Assembly: GCA_905479995.1 (NCBI GenBank)
Contig: CAJQON010000057.1
Coordinates: 1-39,534, forward strand
Direction: 5' to 3'
Origin: an uncultured Flavobacteriales bacterium
GTDB taxonomy: Bacteria > Bacteroidota > Bacteroidia > Flavobacteriales_E > Vicingaceae
Length of the DNA: 39,534 nt
Every line of letters starts with the position of its first letter. Position 1 is the stretch's first letter. The notes under the pieces were generated by a model that was not told the DNA's origin, ran no database searches, and saw only the letters and a program-made list of their open reading frames with translations. A program made the position numbers and the translations under genes. Positions 7,817 through 15,652 of this stretch are shown here, in pieces.

Positions 7817-9421
7817 ATGTCAGAGTTTATTTATGAGAAACCGTTTCCATTACAAAACGATTTAACGGAATATAAATTAATTAGTAAAGAGTTTGTATCA
7901 TTAATTGATGTAGATGGAAGGAGTATACTTAAAGTTGATCCAAAAGGAATTGAGTTATTAGCTGAAGAGGCTATGGCCGATGTTTCTTTTATGCTTAGAA
8001 CGGCTCATTTAAAAAAGGTAGCAAAGATTTTAGACGATCCTGAAGCAACAGATAACGATAGGTTTGTGGCTCATACGTTATTAAAAAATGCTCAAATTGC
8101 TGTAGAAGGACAACTGCCTTCTTGTCAAGATACTGGAACTGCAATAGTAATGGGTAAAAAAGGGGAGAACGTTTTTACTGGAGTTGATGATGCTGAATAC
8201 TTATCGAAAGGAATTTTTAATACCTACCAAAACAGAAACTTGAGGTACTCTCAAATTGTATCGTCAAGCATGTTTGAAGAAAAGAACTCAGGAAGTAATT
8301 TGCCCGCTCAAATTGATATTTATGCTGAAGGTAAAGACGAATACAAATTTTTGTTTTTAGCAAAAGGTGGCGGATCTGCTAACAAAACTTATTTATACCA
8401 GCAAACTAAAGCTTTGTTAAATGAGAAGCGGATGACTGAGTTTATTACAGCAAAAATTAGAGATTTAGGAACAGCGGCATGTCCACCTTATCATCTTGCG
8501 TTTGTAGTTGGCGGAACATCGGCAGAAGCGAACTTAAAAGCAGTAAAAATGGCTTCATCAGGTTATTACGATGAATTGCCAACAGTTGGAAGTCCAGGAG
8601 GAAGAGCATTTAGGGATGTAGAGTGGGAAGAAAAAATTCAACAAATTTGTCAAGACAGTCAAATTGGAGCACAATTTGGAGGGAAATATTTTACTCATGA
8701 TGTAAAAGTAATTCGTTTGCCAAGGCACGCAGCTTCTTGTCCGGTAGGGATTGGAGTTAGCTGTTCGGCAGATAGAAATATAAAAGGAAAAATAACTAAG
8801 GATGGAATATTCTTAGAGCAACTGGAAACTAATCCTGGTCAATTTTTACCTGAAAAAGCACCGCATTTAGAACCTGCAATTGAGGTCGACTTGGATCAGC
8901 CAATGGAAGAACAATTGAAAATTCTATCGCAATACCCAATTAAAACAAGATTGAATTTAAAGGGAACTTTAATTGTGGCTAGAGATGCTGCTCATGCGCG
9001 TATTAAAGAAATGTTAGATGCTGGAGAACCGATGCCAGAATACTTTAAAAATCATCCAGTATATTATGCTGGACCTGCAAAAACTCCAGAAGGAATGGCT
9101 TCGGGTAGTTTTGGCCCTACAACTGCTGGTAGAATGGATCCTTATGTGGATGAATTTCAGGCCAACGGTGGTTCTATGATTATGTTGGCAAAAGGAAATA
9201 GATCTATAGATGTAACCAATGCTTGTAAAAAGTATGGCGGATTTTATTTAGGATCAATAGGAGGCCCAGCAGCTATATTAGCAAAGTCTAATATAAAATC
9301 TGTTGAGGTAGTTGCATTTGAAGAAATGGGAATGGAAGCGGTACGAAAAATTGAAGTAGAGAACTTCCCGGCATTTATAATTTGCGATGATAAAGGAAAC
9401 GATTTCTTTGAAGGGATATAG
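7817..9421 (+). CDS. fumA: Class I (iron-sulfur) fumarate hydratase
   Basis: Interconverts fumarate and malate in the TCA cycle. At 534 residues it is the two-domain, oxygen-sensitive class I enzyme, with alpha and beta parts fused as in E. coli FumA/FumB. The three expected [4Fe-4S] ligands are visible: Cys103 in [10 protein letters not shown], Cys222 in GTAACPPYH and Cys308 in AASCPVGIG. The beta domain (from about residue 355) has the substrate-handling stretch [15 protein letters not shown] and KGNRS. It stands alone between two terminators, with no perfect promoter box in the short gap before it. With acnB at the other end of the window, two labile Fe-S TCA enzymes are encoded here. The choice between the FumA and FumB names is arbitrary. 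Confidence 0.93.
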   Translation: MSEFIYEKPFPLQNDLTEYKLISKEFVSLIDVDGRSILKVDPKGIELLAEEAMADVSFMLRTAHLKKVAKILDDPEATDNDRFVAHTLLKNAQIAVEGQLPSCQDTGTAIVMGKKGENVFTGVDDAEYLSKGIFNTYQNRNLRYSQIVSSSMFEEKNSGSNLPAQIDIYAEGKDEYKFLFLAKGGGSANKTYLYQQTKALLNEKRMTEFITAKIRDLGTAACPPYHLAFVVGGTSAEANLKAVKMASSGYYDELPTVGSPGGRAFRDVEWEEKIQQICQDSQIGAQFGGKYFTHDVKVIRLPRHAASCPVGIGVSCSADRNIKGKITKDGIFLEQLETNPGQFLPEKAPHLEPAIEVDLDQPMEEQLKILSQYPIKTRLNLKGTLIVARDAAHARIKEMLDAGEPMPEYFKNHPVYYAGPAKTPEGMASGSFGPTTAGRMDPYVDEFQANGGSMIMLAKGNRSIDVTNACKKYGGFYLGSIGGPAAILAKSNIKSVEVVAFEEMGMEAVRKIEVENFPAFIICDDKGNDFFEGI

Positions 9422-9423
9422 AT

Positions 9424-9459
9424 AAAAAAGAGATTTTCGAATTTTGGAAGCTCTTTTTT
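9424..9459 (+). terminator. Weak candidate terminator after fumarase
   Basis: AAAAAAGAG and CTCTTTTTT can pair across an 18-base loop, starting 2 bases after the stop codon. The stem is mostly A-T pairs, so efficiency is doubtful. Confidence 0.4.
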
Positions 9460-9527
9460 AATAAAGAATAAGGGATATAGTGATTATTTTTATACTTTTA
9501 CTGCATTAACGATTTAAAAACACAAAC

Positions 9528-9695
9528 ATGGTAAGTTTAGGATTCATTTTATTTTTCTGTATATTTTTTATGGCAATGTGGATGTTGGTATTCCTATTTA
9601 CAGTTATGGTACCAGCTTCTATTAAATTGTTTTTACTAAACAAATTTGGTCCTAAATGGGCAAAAGATTTAGCTGGTTTAACCGAAAAAGAGTAG
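9528..9695 (+). CDS. 55-residue membrane protein, unknown function
   Basis: An ATG at 9528 opens a 55-codon frame ending in TAG at 9693-9695. The product starts MVSLGFILFF, is very hydrophobic to about residue 37 (Phe, Met, Leu and Val-rich, enough for one long or two short helices), then turns amphipathic and charged (NKFGPKWAKDLAGLTEKE). The sharp change from membrane to soluble character, a start in an otherwise non-coding gap and a stop one base before the convergent arsC stop all favour a real gene. I do not recognise the family. An imperfect -7 box (TACTTTTA at about 9492) precedes it. Confidence 0.6.
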   Translation: MVSLGFILFFCIFFMAMWMLVFLFTVMVPASIKLFLLNKFGPKWAKDLAGLTEKE

Positions 9696-9696
9696 G

Positions 9697-10035
9697 TTAA
9701 AACAATTCCAATACATTTTCAGGAGGTCTTCCTAGTACCGCTTTATTTCCTTTTACAACAATAGGTCTTTCAATTAGTTTAGGATGCGCTATCATTGCTT
9801 CAATCCATTCGTCATTGCTCAAGGTTTTTCCTTTGTAATTTTCTTTAAAAGCAGGTTCACCTTTTCTTAAAATATCTGCTGCATTCAGGTTGAGCTTGGT
9901 TAAAAGATCAGTCAATTCCTCTTTAGTTGGAATGTCGTTTAAATACTCAATTACTTCAACGTCTTGGTTGTTGTCTTTAATTAATTGCAGCGTTTGCCTG
10001 CTTTTACTACATCTTGGATTGTGGTATATTTTCAT
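9697..10035 (-). CDS. arsC: ArsC/Spx-family arsenate reductase (glutaredoxin type)
   Basis: A 112-residue thioredoxin-fold protein starting MKIYHNPRCSKSR. Cys9 in the C-x-S-R motif is the catalytic cysteine of glutaredoxin-linked arsenate reductases, and RPIVVKGNKAVLGRPP near residue 90 carries the conserved arginines and cis-proline region. It lies 13 bases downstream of prfB in the same direction, so it is probably co-transcribed with release factor 2. There is no ars operon around it (no arsR, acr3 or arsB), so real arsenate reduction is uncertain; many such YffB/ArsC-like proteins have no proven substrate. Confidence 0.88.
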   Translation of the reverse strand: MKIYHNPRCSKSRQTLQLIKDNNQDVEVIEYLNDIPTKEELTDLLTKLNLNAADILRKGEPAFKENYKGKTLSNDEWIEAMIAHPKLIERPIVVKGNKAVLGRPPENVLELF

Positions 10036-10048
10036 AATTTTTTAACAA

Positions 10049-11135
10049 TTAATTTTTTCCGAATTCCATCAAGTAAGCCTTTAAAAATGGATCTAATTCT
10101 CCATTTAATACTTTGTCAGGATCACTTACAGAAAAGTTGGTTCTATGGTCTTTAACTCTTCTGTCATCTAATACATAACTTCTAATTTGAGCACCCCATT
10201 CAATTTTCAGTTTACCATCTTCAATTTCAGCACGGCTTTCCATTTTCTTTCTCATCTCTGCTTCATACAGCTGAGATTTAAGTAATTGCATGGCTTTTTC
10301 TTTGTTGCCCAATTGAGATCGAGTTTCAGAGTTTTCAATAATAATTCCTGTAGGAGCATGTCTTAGCCTAACAGCAGTTTCAACTTTATTTACGTTTTGT
10401 CCACCAGCACCACCAGACCTAAAAGTGTCCCAAGAAATGTCTGCAGGATTAATTTTAATTTCTATGGTATCATCTACTAGTGGATACACATAAACTGAAA
10501 CAAAAGAAGTCATTCGTTTTCCTTGAGAATTAAAAGGACTAACTCTTACCAATCGATGAACACCATTTTCTCCTTTTAAATAGCCAAAAGCAAAGTCACC
10601 TTCAATTTCTATGGTTACTGTTTTAACACCAGCCACATCTCCATTTTGATGGTCAAGAGTTTTAAGTTTAAACCCATTTTTTTCTGCCCACATCATGTAC
10701 ATTCGGAGTAGCATTTCTGCCCAATCACAGCTTTCTGTTCCTCCGGCACCTGCAGTAATTTGAAGTACAGCACTCAGCGAATCTTCTTCAGCACTAAGCA
10801 TGTTTTTAAACTCGAGTTCTTCTATGTTTTTGATGCAAGAATTATACTGATCTTCTACCTCTTCTTCAGTAGCACCTTCTTCCTTATAAAAATCGAAAAG
10901 AACTTCTAGGTCGTCTATTCCAGTGGAAATTTCCTTGAAATCATCCGTCCAAACTTTAATGTTCCGAACCACTTTTAATTGAAGTTCTGCAGCTTTAGAA
11001 TCATCCCAAAAATTAGGGTCGTGGGTTTTTTGTTCCTCTTCCTCTAGTTGAATCAGTTTTACATCAATGTCAAAGATACCCCCTTAACGCTTCCAGGCGG
11101 CCGACTAATGCTTTGATATGTTCTTGATTGATCAT
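10049..11135 (-). CDS. prfB: Peptide chain release factor 2, made by +1 programmed frameshift
   Basis: Releases finished proteins at UGA and UAA. The frame begins at ATG 11135 ([21 protein letters not shown]), reaches an in-frame UGA after 21 codons, and continues in the +1 frame for 340 residues ([20 protein letters not shown] onward), 361 residues in total, the normal RF2 length. The reading code is right: SPF (in [10 protein letters not shown]) is the stop-codon tripeptide of RF2, and GGQ (in [11 protein letters not shown]) is the peptidyl-transfer motif. Before the shift the protein reads as a normal RF2 N-terminus, so this is not a pseudogene. RF2 scarcity raises frameshifting and so RF2 output, an autoregulatory loop. 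arsC follows 13 bases later. Confidence 0.97.
11069..11084 (-). promoter_or_regulatory. prfB +1 frameshift site
   Basis: On the minus strand the bases are AGGGGGTATCTTTGAC, identical to the classic E. coli prfB site: an internal SD-like AGGGGG (11084-11079), the slippery CTT codon (11075-11073), the UGA stop (11072-11070) and the following C that weakens termination. Slipping from CTT to TTT makes the next codon GAC (11071-11069). Confidence 0.95.
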
Positions 11136-11226
11136 CTTACAATATTAATATTATCCTTGTTAAATAAGCTTTATTTGTGCCAAAATAATTTTAATTTAGA
11201 GGTGTTATTTTTAATAAAAATACAAT

Positions 11227-11775
11227 ATGAAAATTTATACTAAAACAGGCGATAAAGGACAAACATCTTTGTTTGGAGGAAAACGAGTTCCTAAATACGA
11301 TTTAAGAATTGAAGGTTATGGTACCATTGATGAGTTGAACTCTTACATTGGCTTAATTCGAGATCAAGAAATAGACAATGAGAGCTTTGACACGTTGGTA
11401 GAAATACAAGACAGATTGTTTACCCTTGGTTCTATTTTGGCTACTGAGCCTGGTAATGAAAAGGTAAAAGTACCTCAATTGTTTGAGGGCGATGTAGAAT
11501 TATTGGAGAAAGAAATGGATAGGATGAATGAAACCTTGCCTGAAATGAGGTCTTTTGTTTTGCCTGGTGGACATACCACTGTTTCGTACTGTCATATTTC
11601 GAGATGTGTTTGTAGACGTGCAGAACGTTTAGTCATTCAATTATCTGAACAAGAAGCAGTACAAGAGCTCACTTTTAAGTATTTAAATCGGTTATCGGAT
11701 TACTTATTTGTGTTGTCGAGAAAATTTTGTGCAGATTTAAATGCAAATGAAATTGAATGGAAAGCTCGTATGTAG
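11227..11775 (+). CDS. ATP:cob(I)alamin adenosyltransferase, PduO/MMAB type
   Basis: Transfers the adenosyl group of ATP to cob(I)alamin, making coenzyme B12. At 182 residues it has the family marks in order: the N-terminal ATP loop TKTGDKGQTSLFGG (residues 5-18), the GTIDELNSYIG helix near 32, SRCVCRRAERLV near 123 with the conserved arginines, and LNRLSDYLFVLSRKF near 154. No B12-dependent mutase or cobalamin synthesis gene lies nearby, so its client (methylmalonyl-CoA mutase is usual in this phylum) must be elsewhere. It is divergent from prfB and shares a 91-base gap in which I find only imperfect promoter boxes. Confidence 0.93.
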   Translation: MKIYTKTGDKGQTSLFGGKRVPKYDLRIEGYGTIDELNSYIGLIRDQEIDNESFDTLVEIQDRLFTLGSILATEPGNEKVKVPQLFEGDVELLEKEMDRMNETLPEMRSFVLPGGHTTVSYCHISRCVCRRAERLVIQLSEQEAVQELTFKYLNRLSDYLFVLSRKFCADLNANEIEWKARM

Positions 11776-11836
11776 CATAAAACAAGGGATTTGAAGAGCT
11801 CTTTCAAAGATATTAACAATTGTTAATTTTTTTTCC

Positions 11837-11866
11837 TTGTACAAGTAAACAAAAAATCTACTTTTG
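11837..11866 (+). promoter_or_regulatory. Promoter of the DUF2795 gene
   Basis: A -33 TTG (11837-11839), 19 bases of spacing and a perfect -7 TACTTTTG (11859-11866) match the Bacteroidota housekeeping promoter (TTG, 17-23 bases, TAnnTTTG). The start codon is at 11905. Confidence 0.65.
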
Positions 11867-11904
11867 CGTAAAGCTTAAAATAATTATTTACAACATTTTA
11901 TATT

Positions 11905-12126
11905 ATGTATTGGACTTTAGAATTAGCATCACATTTAGAAGATGCACCCTGGCCAGCCTCAAAAGATGAGCTGGTAGACTTTGCCATTCGAACCGGAGCT
12001 CCCCTAGAAGTTGTAGAGAATTTACAACAACTAGAAGGTGAGGACGATCTTTACGATACAATCGAAGAGATTTGGCCCGATTACCCTACAAAAGAGGATT
12101 TCTTTTTTAATGAAGATGAATATTAA
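11905..12126 (+). CDS. DUF2795-family small acidic protein
   Basis: A 73-residue soluble protein, strongly acidic, with conserved-looking stretches WTLELASHLEDAPWPASKDE, FAIRTGAPLEVVENL and IEEIWPDYPTKEDF. I recognise this as the short DUF2795 type widespread in Bacteroidota; its function is unknown. It has its own promoter with both boxes and is closed by a palindromic terminator, so it is a single-gene unit. Strong isolated signals on a small acidic protein fit abundant expression, which is inference. Confidence 0.85.
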   Translation: MYWTLELASHLEDAPWPASKDELVDFAIRTGAPLEVVENLQQLEGEDDLYDTIEEIWPDYPTKEDFFFNEDEY

Positions 12127-12143
12127 AAAATTAAGAATGGTAT

Positions 12144-12178
12144 AAAAAAAAGCGATAGTTTAAACTATCGCTTTTTTT
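12144..12178. terminator. Bidirectional terminator
   Basis: AGCGATAGTTTAAACTATCGCT (12151-12172) is a perfect palindrome flanked by seven A on the left and seven T on the right, so it can end transcription from the DUF2795 gene and from the convergent rpoN operon. Confidence 0.9.
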
Positions 12179-12182
12179 ATTG

Positions 12183-12788
12183 CTATAAATATATTGCTAT
12201 AAATTGGCACGTTACGCCAAGTAGTAATCCTAGATATACCTGTAATGGGGTGTGAACTTTTAGTATTAATCGTGCAGAACCGATAAACCCTGCGGCAATG
12301 AGGGCTAAAATAATGTAGGGGGTCATGTAAATTTTTAAGATGAAAGATACCGCTAATAGAGCGCCAATTAACCCACCAATTCCAATCATGTGCGCACTAA
12401 TTTTCCATTTTAAATTAATAATAAATGCTAAAATTACCGATAATGTTGCGCCAATAATGAAATCGAAAATGATTGGTGGAAGATGGGCTCGTTTAAGATT
12501 GTAGAGCGTAAAAATGTAAAAAATTATAGTAAAAGTGTAGGGAATAATGCGCTCTTTTGCATTTTCCATTTCTAAGCTGCTTATTATTTTTCGTTGAACT
12601 AAAATTAGAGTAATAAGTAGAGGAACTATAAAAGTACAAAGCATAACCATAAGCATTACAACCTTTTTTAATTCTAATGGTACAGTATGGTTGATATAAG
12701 AATTGGTGTTAAATAAAATTAACAACCCAATAACAGGCATTAATAATGGGTGTAAAACACTCGAAATAATTTTAGCGGCAACCTTCAT
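12183..12788 (-). CDS. PAP2-like multi-pass membrane protein
   Basis: A 201-residue protein with about six membrane helices. The late segments resemble the PAP2 phosphatase signature in weakened form: KISAHMIGIGG (about residue 128) in place of the PSGH motif, and SARLILKVHTPLQVYLG (about 171) in place of SR...HxxxD, keeping Ser, Arg and His but with Gln where the Asp is expected. It may therefore be a lipid-phosphate phosphatase relative with altered or no activity. It begins 7 bases after rpoN in the same direction and ends at the bidirectional terminator, so it is probably the last gene of an rpoN operon. Confidence 0.75.
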   Translation of the reverse strand: MKVAAKIISSVLHPLLMPVIGLLILFNTNSYINHTVPLELKKVVMLMVMLCTFIVPLLITLILVQRKIISSLEMENAKERIIPYTFTIIFYIFTLYNLKRAHLPPIIFDFIIGATLSVILAFIINLKWKISAHMIGIGGLIGALLAVSFILKIYMTPYIILALIAAGFIGSARLILKVHTPLQVYLGLLLGVTCQFIAIYL

Positions 12789-12795
12789 ATAATAA

Positions 12796-14253
12796 CTACA
12801 GTTCCTTTCTTAAACGCGCTACGGGTATATTTAATTGCTCTCTATATTTTGCTACAGTTCTTCTAGCAATGTTGTAGCTTTTGTCGTTGAGTAGTTTCGA
12901 TAGTTTCTCATCGGTCAAAGGTTTGCGCTTGTCTTCTTCTTCAATGGCATCTTTTAATATCTTTTTTACTTCTCTTGTAGAAACTTCTTCTCCGCTATCT
13001 GTACTTAACGATTCTGAAAAGAAGGTTTTCAATAAAAAAGTACCATAAGGAGTTTGAACATATTTGCTGTTTACCACACGCGAAATAGTTGAAATATCTA
13101 AGAAAACAATTTCAGCAATGTCTTTTAATATCATTGGTTTTAAAAGGGTTTCATCACCATCTAAAAAGTACTCTTTTTGATAATTTACAATGGCATCCAT
13201 GGTGCTTAAAAGGGTGTTTTGACGTTGCTTAATAGCATCTATAAACCATGAGGCAGAATCTAATTTTTGCTTAATAAACATTAAGGCATCCTTTTGAGAT
13301 TTTGATGGTTTCTCTTTTTGGTCTCTATAGCCTTTCATCATATCAGAATAGGCTCTACTTACCTTAAGGTCTGGAGCATTTCTTCCATTTAATGAAATAT
13401 CTATTTCTCCGTCTTCAATCGTTAAATTAAAGTCTGGCACCACATGTTGTACCACTTTAGCAGAATCGCTTAAAGAGTTTCCTGGTTTTGGATTTAACTT
13501 TAAAATTTCATCCAAAACTTCCTTTAAATCCTCTTCAGAAATACTTAGTGCTTCAGTAATTTTACTGTAGTGCTTTTTGGTAAAAGATTCAAAATGATTT
13601 TCTAATATTTCACTTGCATTCTTTGCGATTAAAGAGTGATTGTCTTTTTTATTTATTTGAATCAATAAACACTCTTGTAAATTTCTTGCGCCAACTCCGG
13701 GTGGATCAAAATGCTGAATTATTTTTAATATTTTTTTAACATGATCCACTTCTGTCATTACATTTTGAGTAAAAGCTAAATCGTCTACAATTGCATCAAT
13801 CTCTCTTCTCAAATATCCCGATTCATCTAAACTGCCTATTAAGTGTAAAGCAATTGTATGGTCATCATCATCTAAACTAAACAACGTTAATTGTGCCTCC
13901 AATAATTCTTGAAAAGAAGCTCCACCACTTAACGGAATTTGCTTTTCTTCATCATCTTTACTGTGGTTGTTTGCACTTAATTTGTACGATGGTGTATCAT
14001 CTCCTATATAATCGTCAAAATCAAATTCTTTTTCCGACTCACTAATTTCTTCTCTACCAAAATCATCTTCTTGTTCTTTGTCTAGCTCATCATCTTCCTC
14101 CTTTCCCTCGTCTAATGCAGGGTTGCTTTCCATTTCCTCTTTAATTCGCTGTTCTAAACCAACAGTAGGAAGTTGCAACAATTTCATTAATTGAATTTGT
14201 TGGGGTGACAACTTCTGTTGTAATTTAAAATTTAACGATTGCTTCATTGCCAT
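12796..14253 (-). CDS. rpoN: RNA polymerase sigma-54 factor
   Basis: The alternative sigma factor that needs an AAA+ activator to open promoters. From the ATG at 14253 it is 485 residues: region I at the N-terminus (KLQQKLSPQQIQLMKLLQLP, binding the activator), an acidic region II (EEDDELDKEQEDDFG and following), the core-binding region (HFDPPGVGARNLQECL near residue 190), the helix-turn-helix (DISTISRVVNSKYVQTPYG) and the RpoN box ARRTVAKYREQL near the end. The frame stays open to a TTG at 14280, but the perfect -7 box at 14278-14285 covers that codon, so ATG 14253 or 14247 is the true start. No sigma-54 activator is encoded nearby. Confidence 0.95.
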   Translation of the reverse strand: MAMKQSLNFKLQQKLSPQQIQLMKLLQLPTVGLEQRIKEEMESNPALDEGKEEDDELDKEQEDDFGREEISESEKEFDFDDYIGDDTPSYKLSANNHSKDDEEKQIPLSGGASFQELLEAQLTLFSLDDDDHTIALHLIGSLDESGYLRREIDAIVDDLAFTQNVMTEVDHVKKILKIIQHFDPPGVGARNLQECLLIQINKKDNHSLIAKNASEILENHFESFTKKHYSKITEALSISEEDLKEVLDEILKLNPKPGNSLSDSAKVVQHVVPDFNLTIEDGEIDISLNGRNAPDLKVSRAYSDMMKGYRDQKEKPSKSQKDALMFIKQKLDSASWFIDAIKQRQNTLLSTMDAIVNYQKEYFLDGDETLLKPMILKDIAEIVFLDISTISRVVNSKYVQTPYGTFLLKTFFSESLSTDSGEEVSTREVKKILKDAIEEEDKRKPLTDEKLSKLLNDKSYNIARRTVAKYREQLNIPVARLRKEL

Positions 14254-14277
14254 AATAAGGTAGTTTGATTGTGTATT

Positions 14278-14285
14278 CAAATATA
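14278..14285 (-). promoter_or_regulatory. -7 box of rpoN
   Basis: TATATTTG on the minus strand fits TAnnTTTG. It overlaps the upstream in-frame TTG and therefore rules that codon out as the start if this promoter is used. A TTTG lies upstream at only 14 bases spacing, shorter than usual. Confidence 0.45.
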
Positions 14286-14402
14286 AGAAAGGACTGCTTC
14301 AAACGTTTATACTTTAACAAAATTTTTTTTGATTTATTTTTTGGCTTCAATATTGCACAATGATCCAGATATAAGAATGAAACAGTTTTGATAAATTTCA
14401 AT

Positions 14403-14410
14403 TACATTTG
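14403..14410 (+). promoter_or_regulatory. -7 box before the secreted protein at 14437
   Basis: TACATTTG matches TAnnTTTG, 26 bases before the ATG. A TTTTG at 14386-14390 is too close (12 bases) to be a standard -33 element. Confidence 0.45.
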
Positions 14411-14436
14411 AACTTGAATTAATTAATAAATAAAGC

Positions 14437-15147
14437 ATGAAAAAAATAATGACCCTTGTCCTAGTAATATTAACTGCATCACCGGTAGTTTTTGGGGCAA
14501 AAGATAAATCAACACTAAAAGAAAAAGTAGAAAAAAGTAAAGAAGTAAAAATCTTTTTTAATGTAAGAGATATTTTCGATCAGCAAGAAGAAAATAGATT
14601 ACAGTCTTCAGATATGAATGCAAAATCGGCTATTCGGAGCATTATGCCAACTAGTTTTTATACTGAAGAGATTAAAAACGGAGTGGTAAATACTTTAAAT
14701 ACCAACATGAAAGTATCCGCCTTTAAAGTAGGAGATGCATCTACTCTGGTAAAGAGTACAAAAAAGAAATTTCAATACGTTGATTTTTCAAAAATGCCAG
14801 ATGGGATAGTGGCCATTGTTGATTTAAGTGGAGATTACACAAGGACCTTTGCTTCTGGTAGAAACTATACACATCGAATGGAAATTAAGGCCAACCTTTT
14901 CTTTTTTGAAGTAAAAGGTGGTGTGGCAAAAAAAATAAAATTAAATGCAGGTATGGGTGCTTTTTTAGGTAGAGCAACTTCCCCTTCGGTAGAATCGGAT
15001 AAAATGGAAGAGTTACCATTTATGGAGGCCAACTTTAAACCAGAAGCAATTTTAGAAGAGTTTAAAAAAACTATGGTTAGTAATTCAGAAGATTTTGCCA
15101 ATCGGATGTTAAAGAAACACAACAAACAGATAGCAAAAAGACAATAA
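14437..15147 (+). CDS. Secreted protein of unknown function
   Basis: 236 residues, family not recognised. The signal peptide (residues 4-19) ends VVFG before Ala21; it is the only signal peptidase I substrate in the window without Gln at +1. The mature part begins with a Lys/Glu-rich linker (KDKSTLKEKVEKSKEVK), then a mixed alpha/beta domain with FFNVRDIFDQQ, VAIVDLSGDYTRTFASG and a basic C-terminus (RMLKKHNKQIAKRQ). No Cys, no lipobox and no second membrane helix, so probably soluble and periplasmic. It is a single-gene unit with its own -7 box and a strong terminator, convergent with the bacilliredoxin gene. Confidence 0.8.
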   Translation: MKKIMTLVLVILTASPVVFGAKDKSTLKEKVEKSKEVKIFFNVRDIFDQQEENRLQSSDMNAKSAIRSIMPTSFYTEEIKNGVVNTLNTNMKVSAFKVGDASTLVKSTKKKFQYVDFSKMPDGIVAIVDLSGDYTRTFASGRNYTHRMEIKANLFFFEVKGGVAKKIKLNAGMGAFLGRATSPSVESDKMEELPFMEANFKPEAILEEFKKTMVSNSEDFANRMLKKHNKQIAKRQ

Positions 15148-15177
15148 AAAAAGCCCCGAAATTTCGGGGCTTTTTTT
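15146..15177. terminator. Bidirectional terminator
   Basis: GCCCCGAAATTTCGGGGC is a perfect 18-base palindrome between seven A and seven T, shared by the convergent genes at 14437 and 15604. Confidence 0.93.
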
Positions 15178-15193
15178 GTTAAATTCTTAAAGT

Positions 15194-15604
15194 TTAGCAA
15201 TGCTCATTAAAAGCTTCGGCTAAATTTTCAGCAATCATTTCAGCTGGTCTTCCTTCAATGTGATGACGCTCAATAAAGTGTACCAATTTACCATCTTTAA
15301 ACAAAGCCATACTTGGCGAAGAAGGAGGGTAAGGAAGTGTGTATTTTCTTGCTTGAGCAACCGCATCACCATCAACACCTGCAAATACAGTGGTAATTCT
15401 GTTTGGTTTTTTATCATTGCCAATGGCCATTTTTGCAGCTGGTCTTGCATTGGCTGCAGCACAACCACAAACCGAGTTAACAATAACTAACGTTGTTCCT
15501 GCACTTGTAATTGCTTCATCAACTTGGTCAGAAGTTGTTAAATCTTCAAAACCTACTGAGGTCAGCTCTTCTTTCATCGGAGCAACTAATTCTGGTGGAT
15601 ACAT
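15194..15604 (-). CDS. BrxA/BrxB-family bacilliredoxin
   Basis: A 136-residue thioredoxin-fold protein of the YphP/YqiW family. The active-site CGC (in NSVCGCAAANARP, about residue 46) is the mark of bacilliredoxins, which in Firmicutes reduce bacillithiol mixed disulfides. PSSPSMALFKDG holds the cis-Pro region, and ERHHIEGRPAEMI is a conserved C-terminal stretch. In Bacteroidota the family is common although the thiol used varies. The protein ends in NEHC, an extra C-terminal cysteine. It has its own -7 box and lies 48 bases downstream of tadA. Confidence 0.92.
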   Translation of the reverse strand: MYPPELVAPMKEELTSVGFEDLTTSDQVDEAITSAGTTLVIVNSVCGCAAANARPAAKMAIGNDKKPNRITTVFAGVDGDAVAQARKYTLPYPPSSPSMALFKDGKLVHFIERHHIEGRPAEMIAENLAEAFNEHC

Positions 15605-15637
15605 ATTTTATAATTTTATATAGATTAATAGAAGTTT

Positions 15638-15645
15638 CAAAATTA
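15638..15645 (-). promoter_or_regulatory. -7 box of the bacilliredoxin gene
   Basis: TAATTTTG on the minus strand, 33 bases before the ATG, in the gap after tadA. No good -33 TTG is seen. Confidence 0.45.
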
Positions 15646-15652
15646 AGGAATA

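Noticed and set aside
9697-10035. Arsenic resistance locus
   Set aside because: Only a lone ArsC-family protein behind prfB; no arsR, efflux or other ars gene nearby.
10049-11135. prfB as a pseudogene broken by an in-frame UGA
   Set aside because: The stop sits exactly in the programmed AGGGGGTATCTTTGAC site and both sides read as normal RF2; this is the usual regulated frameshift.
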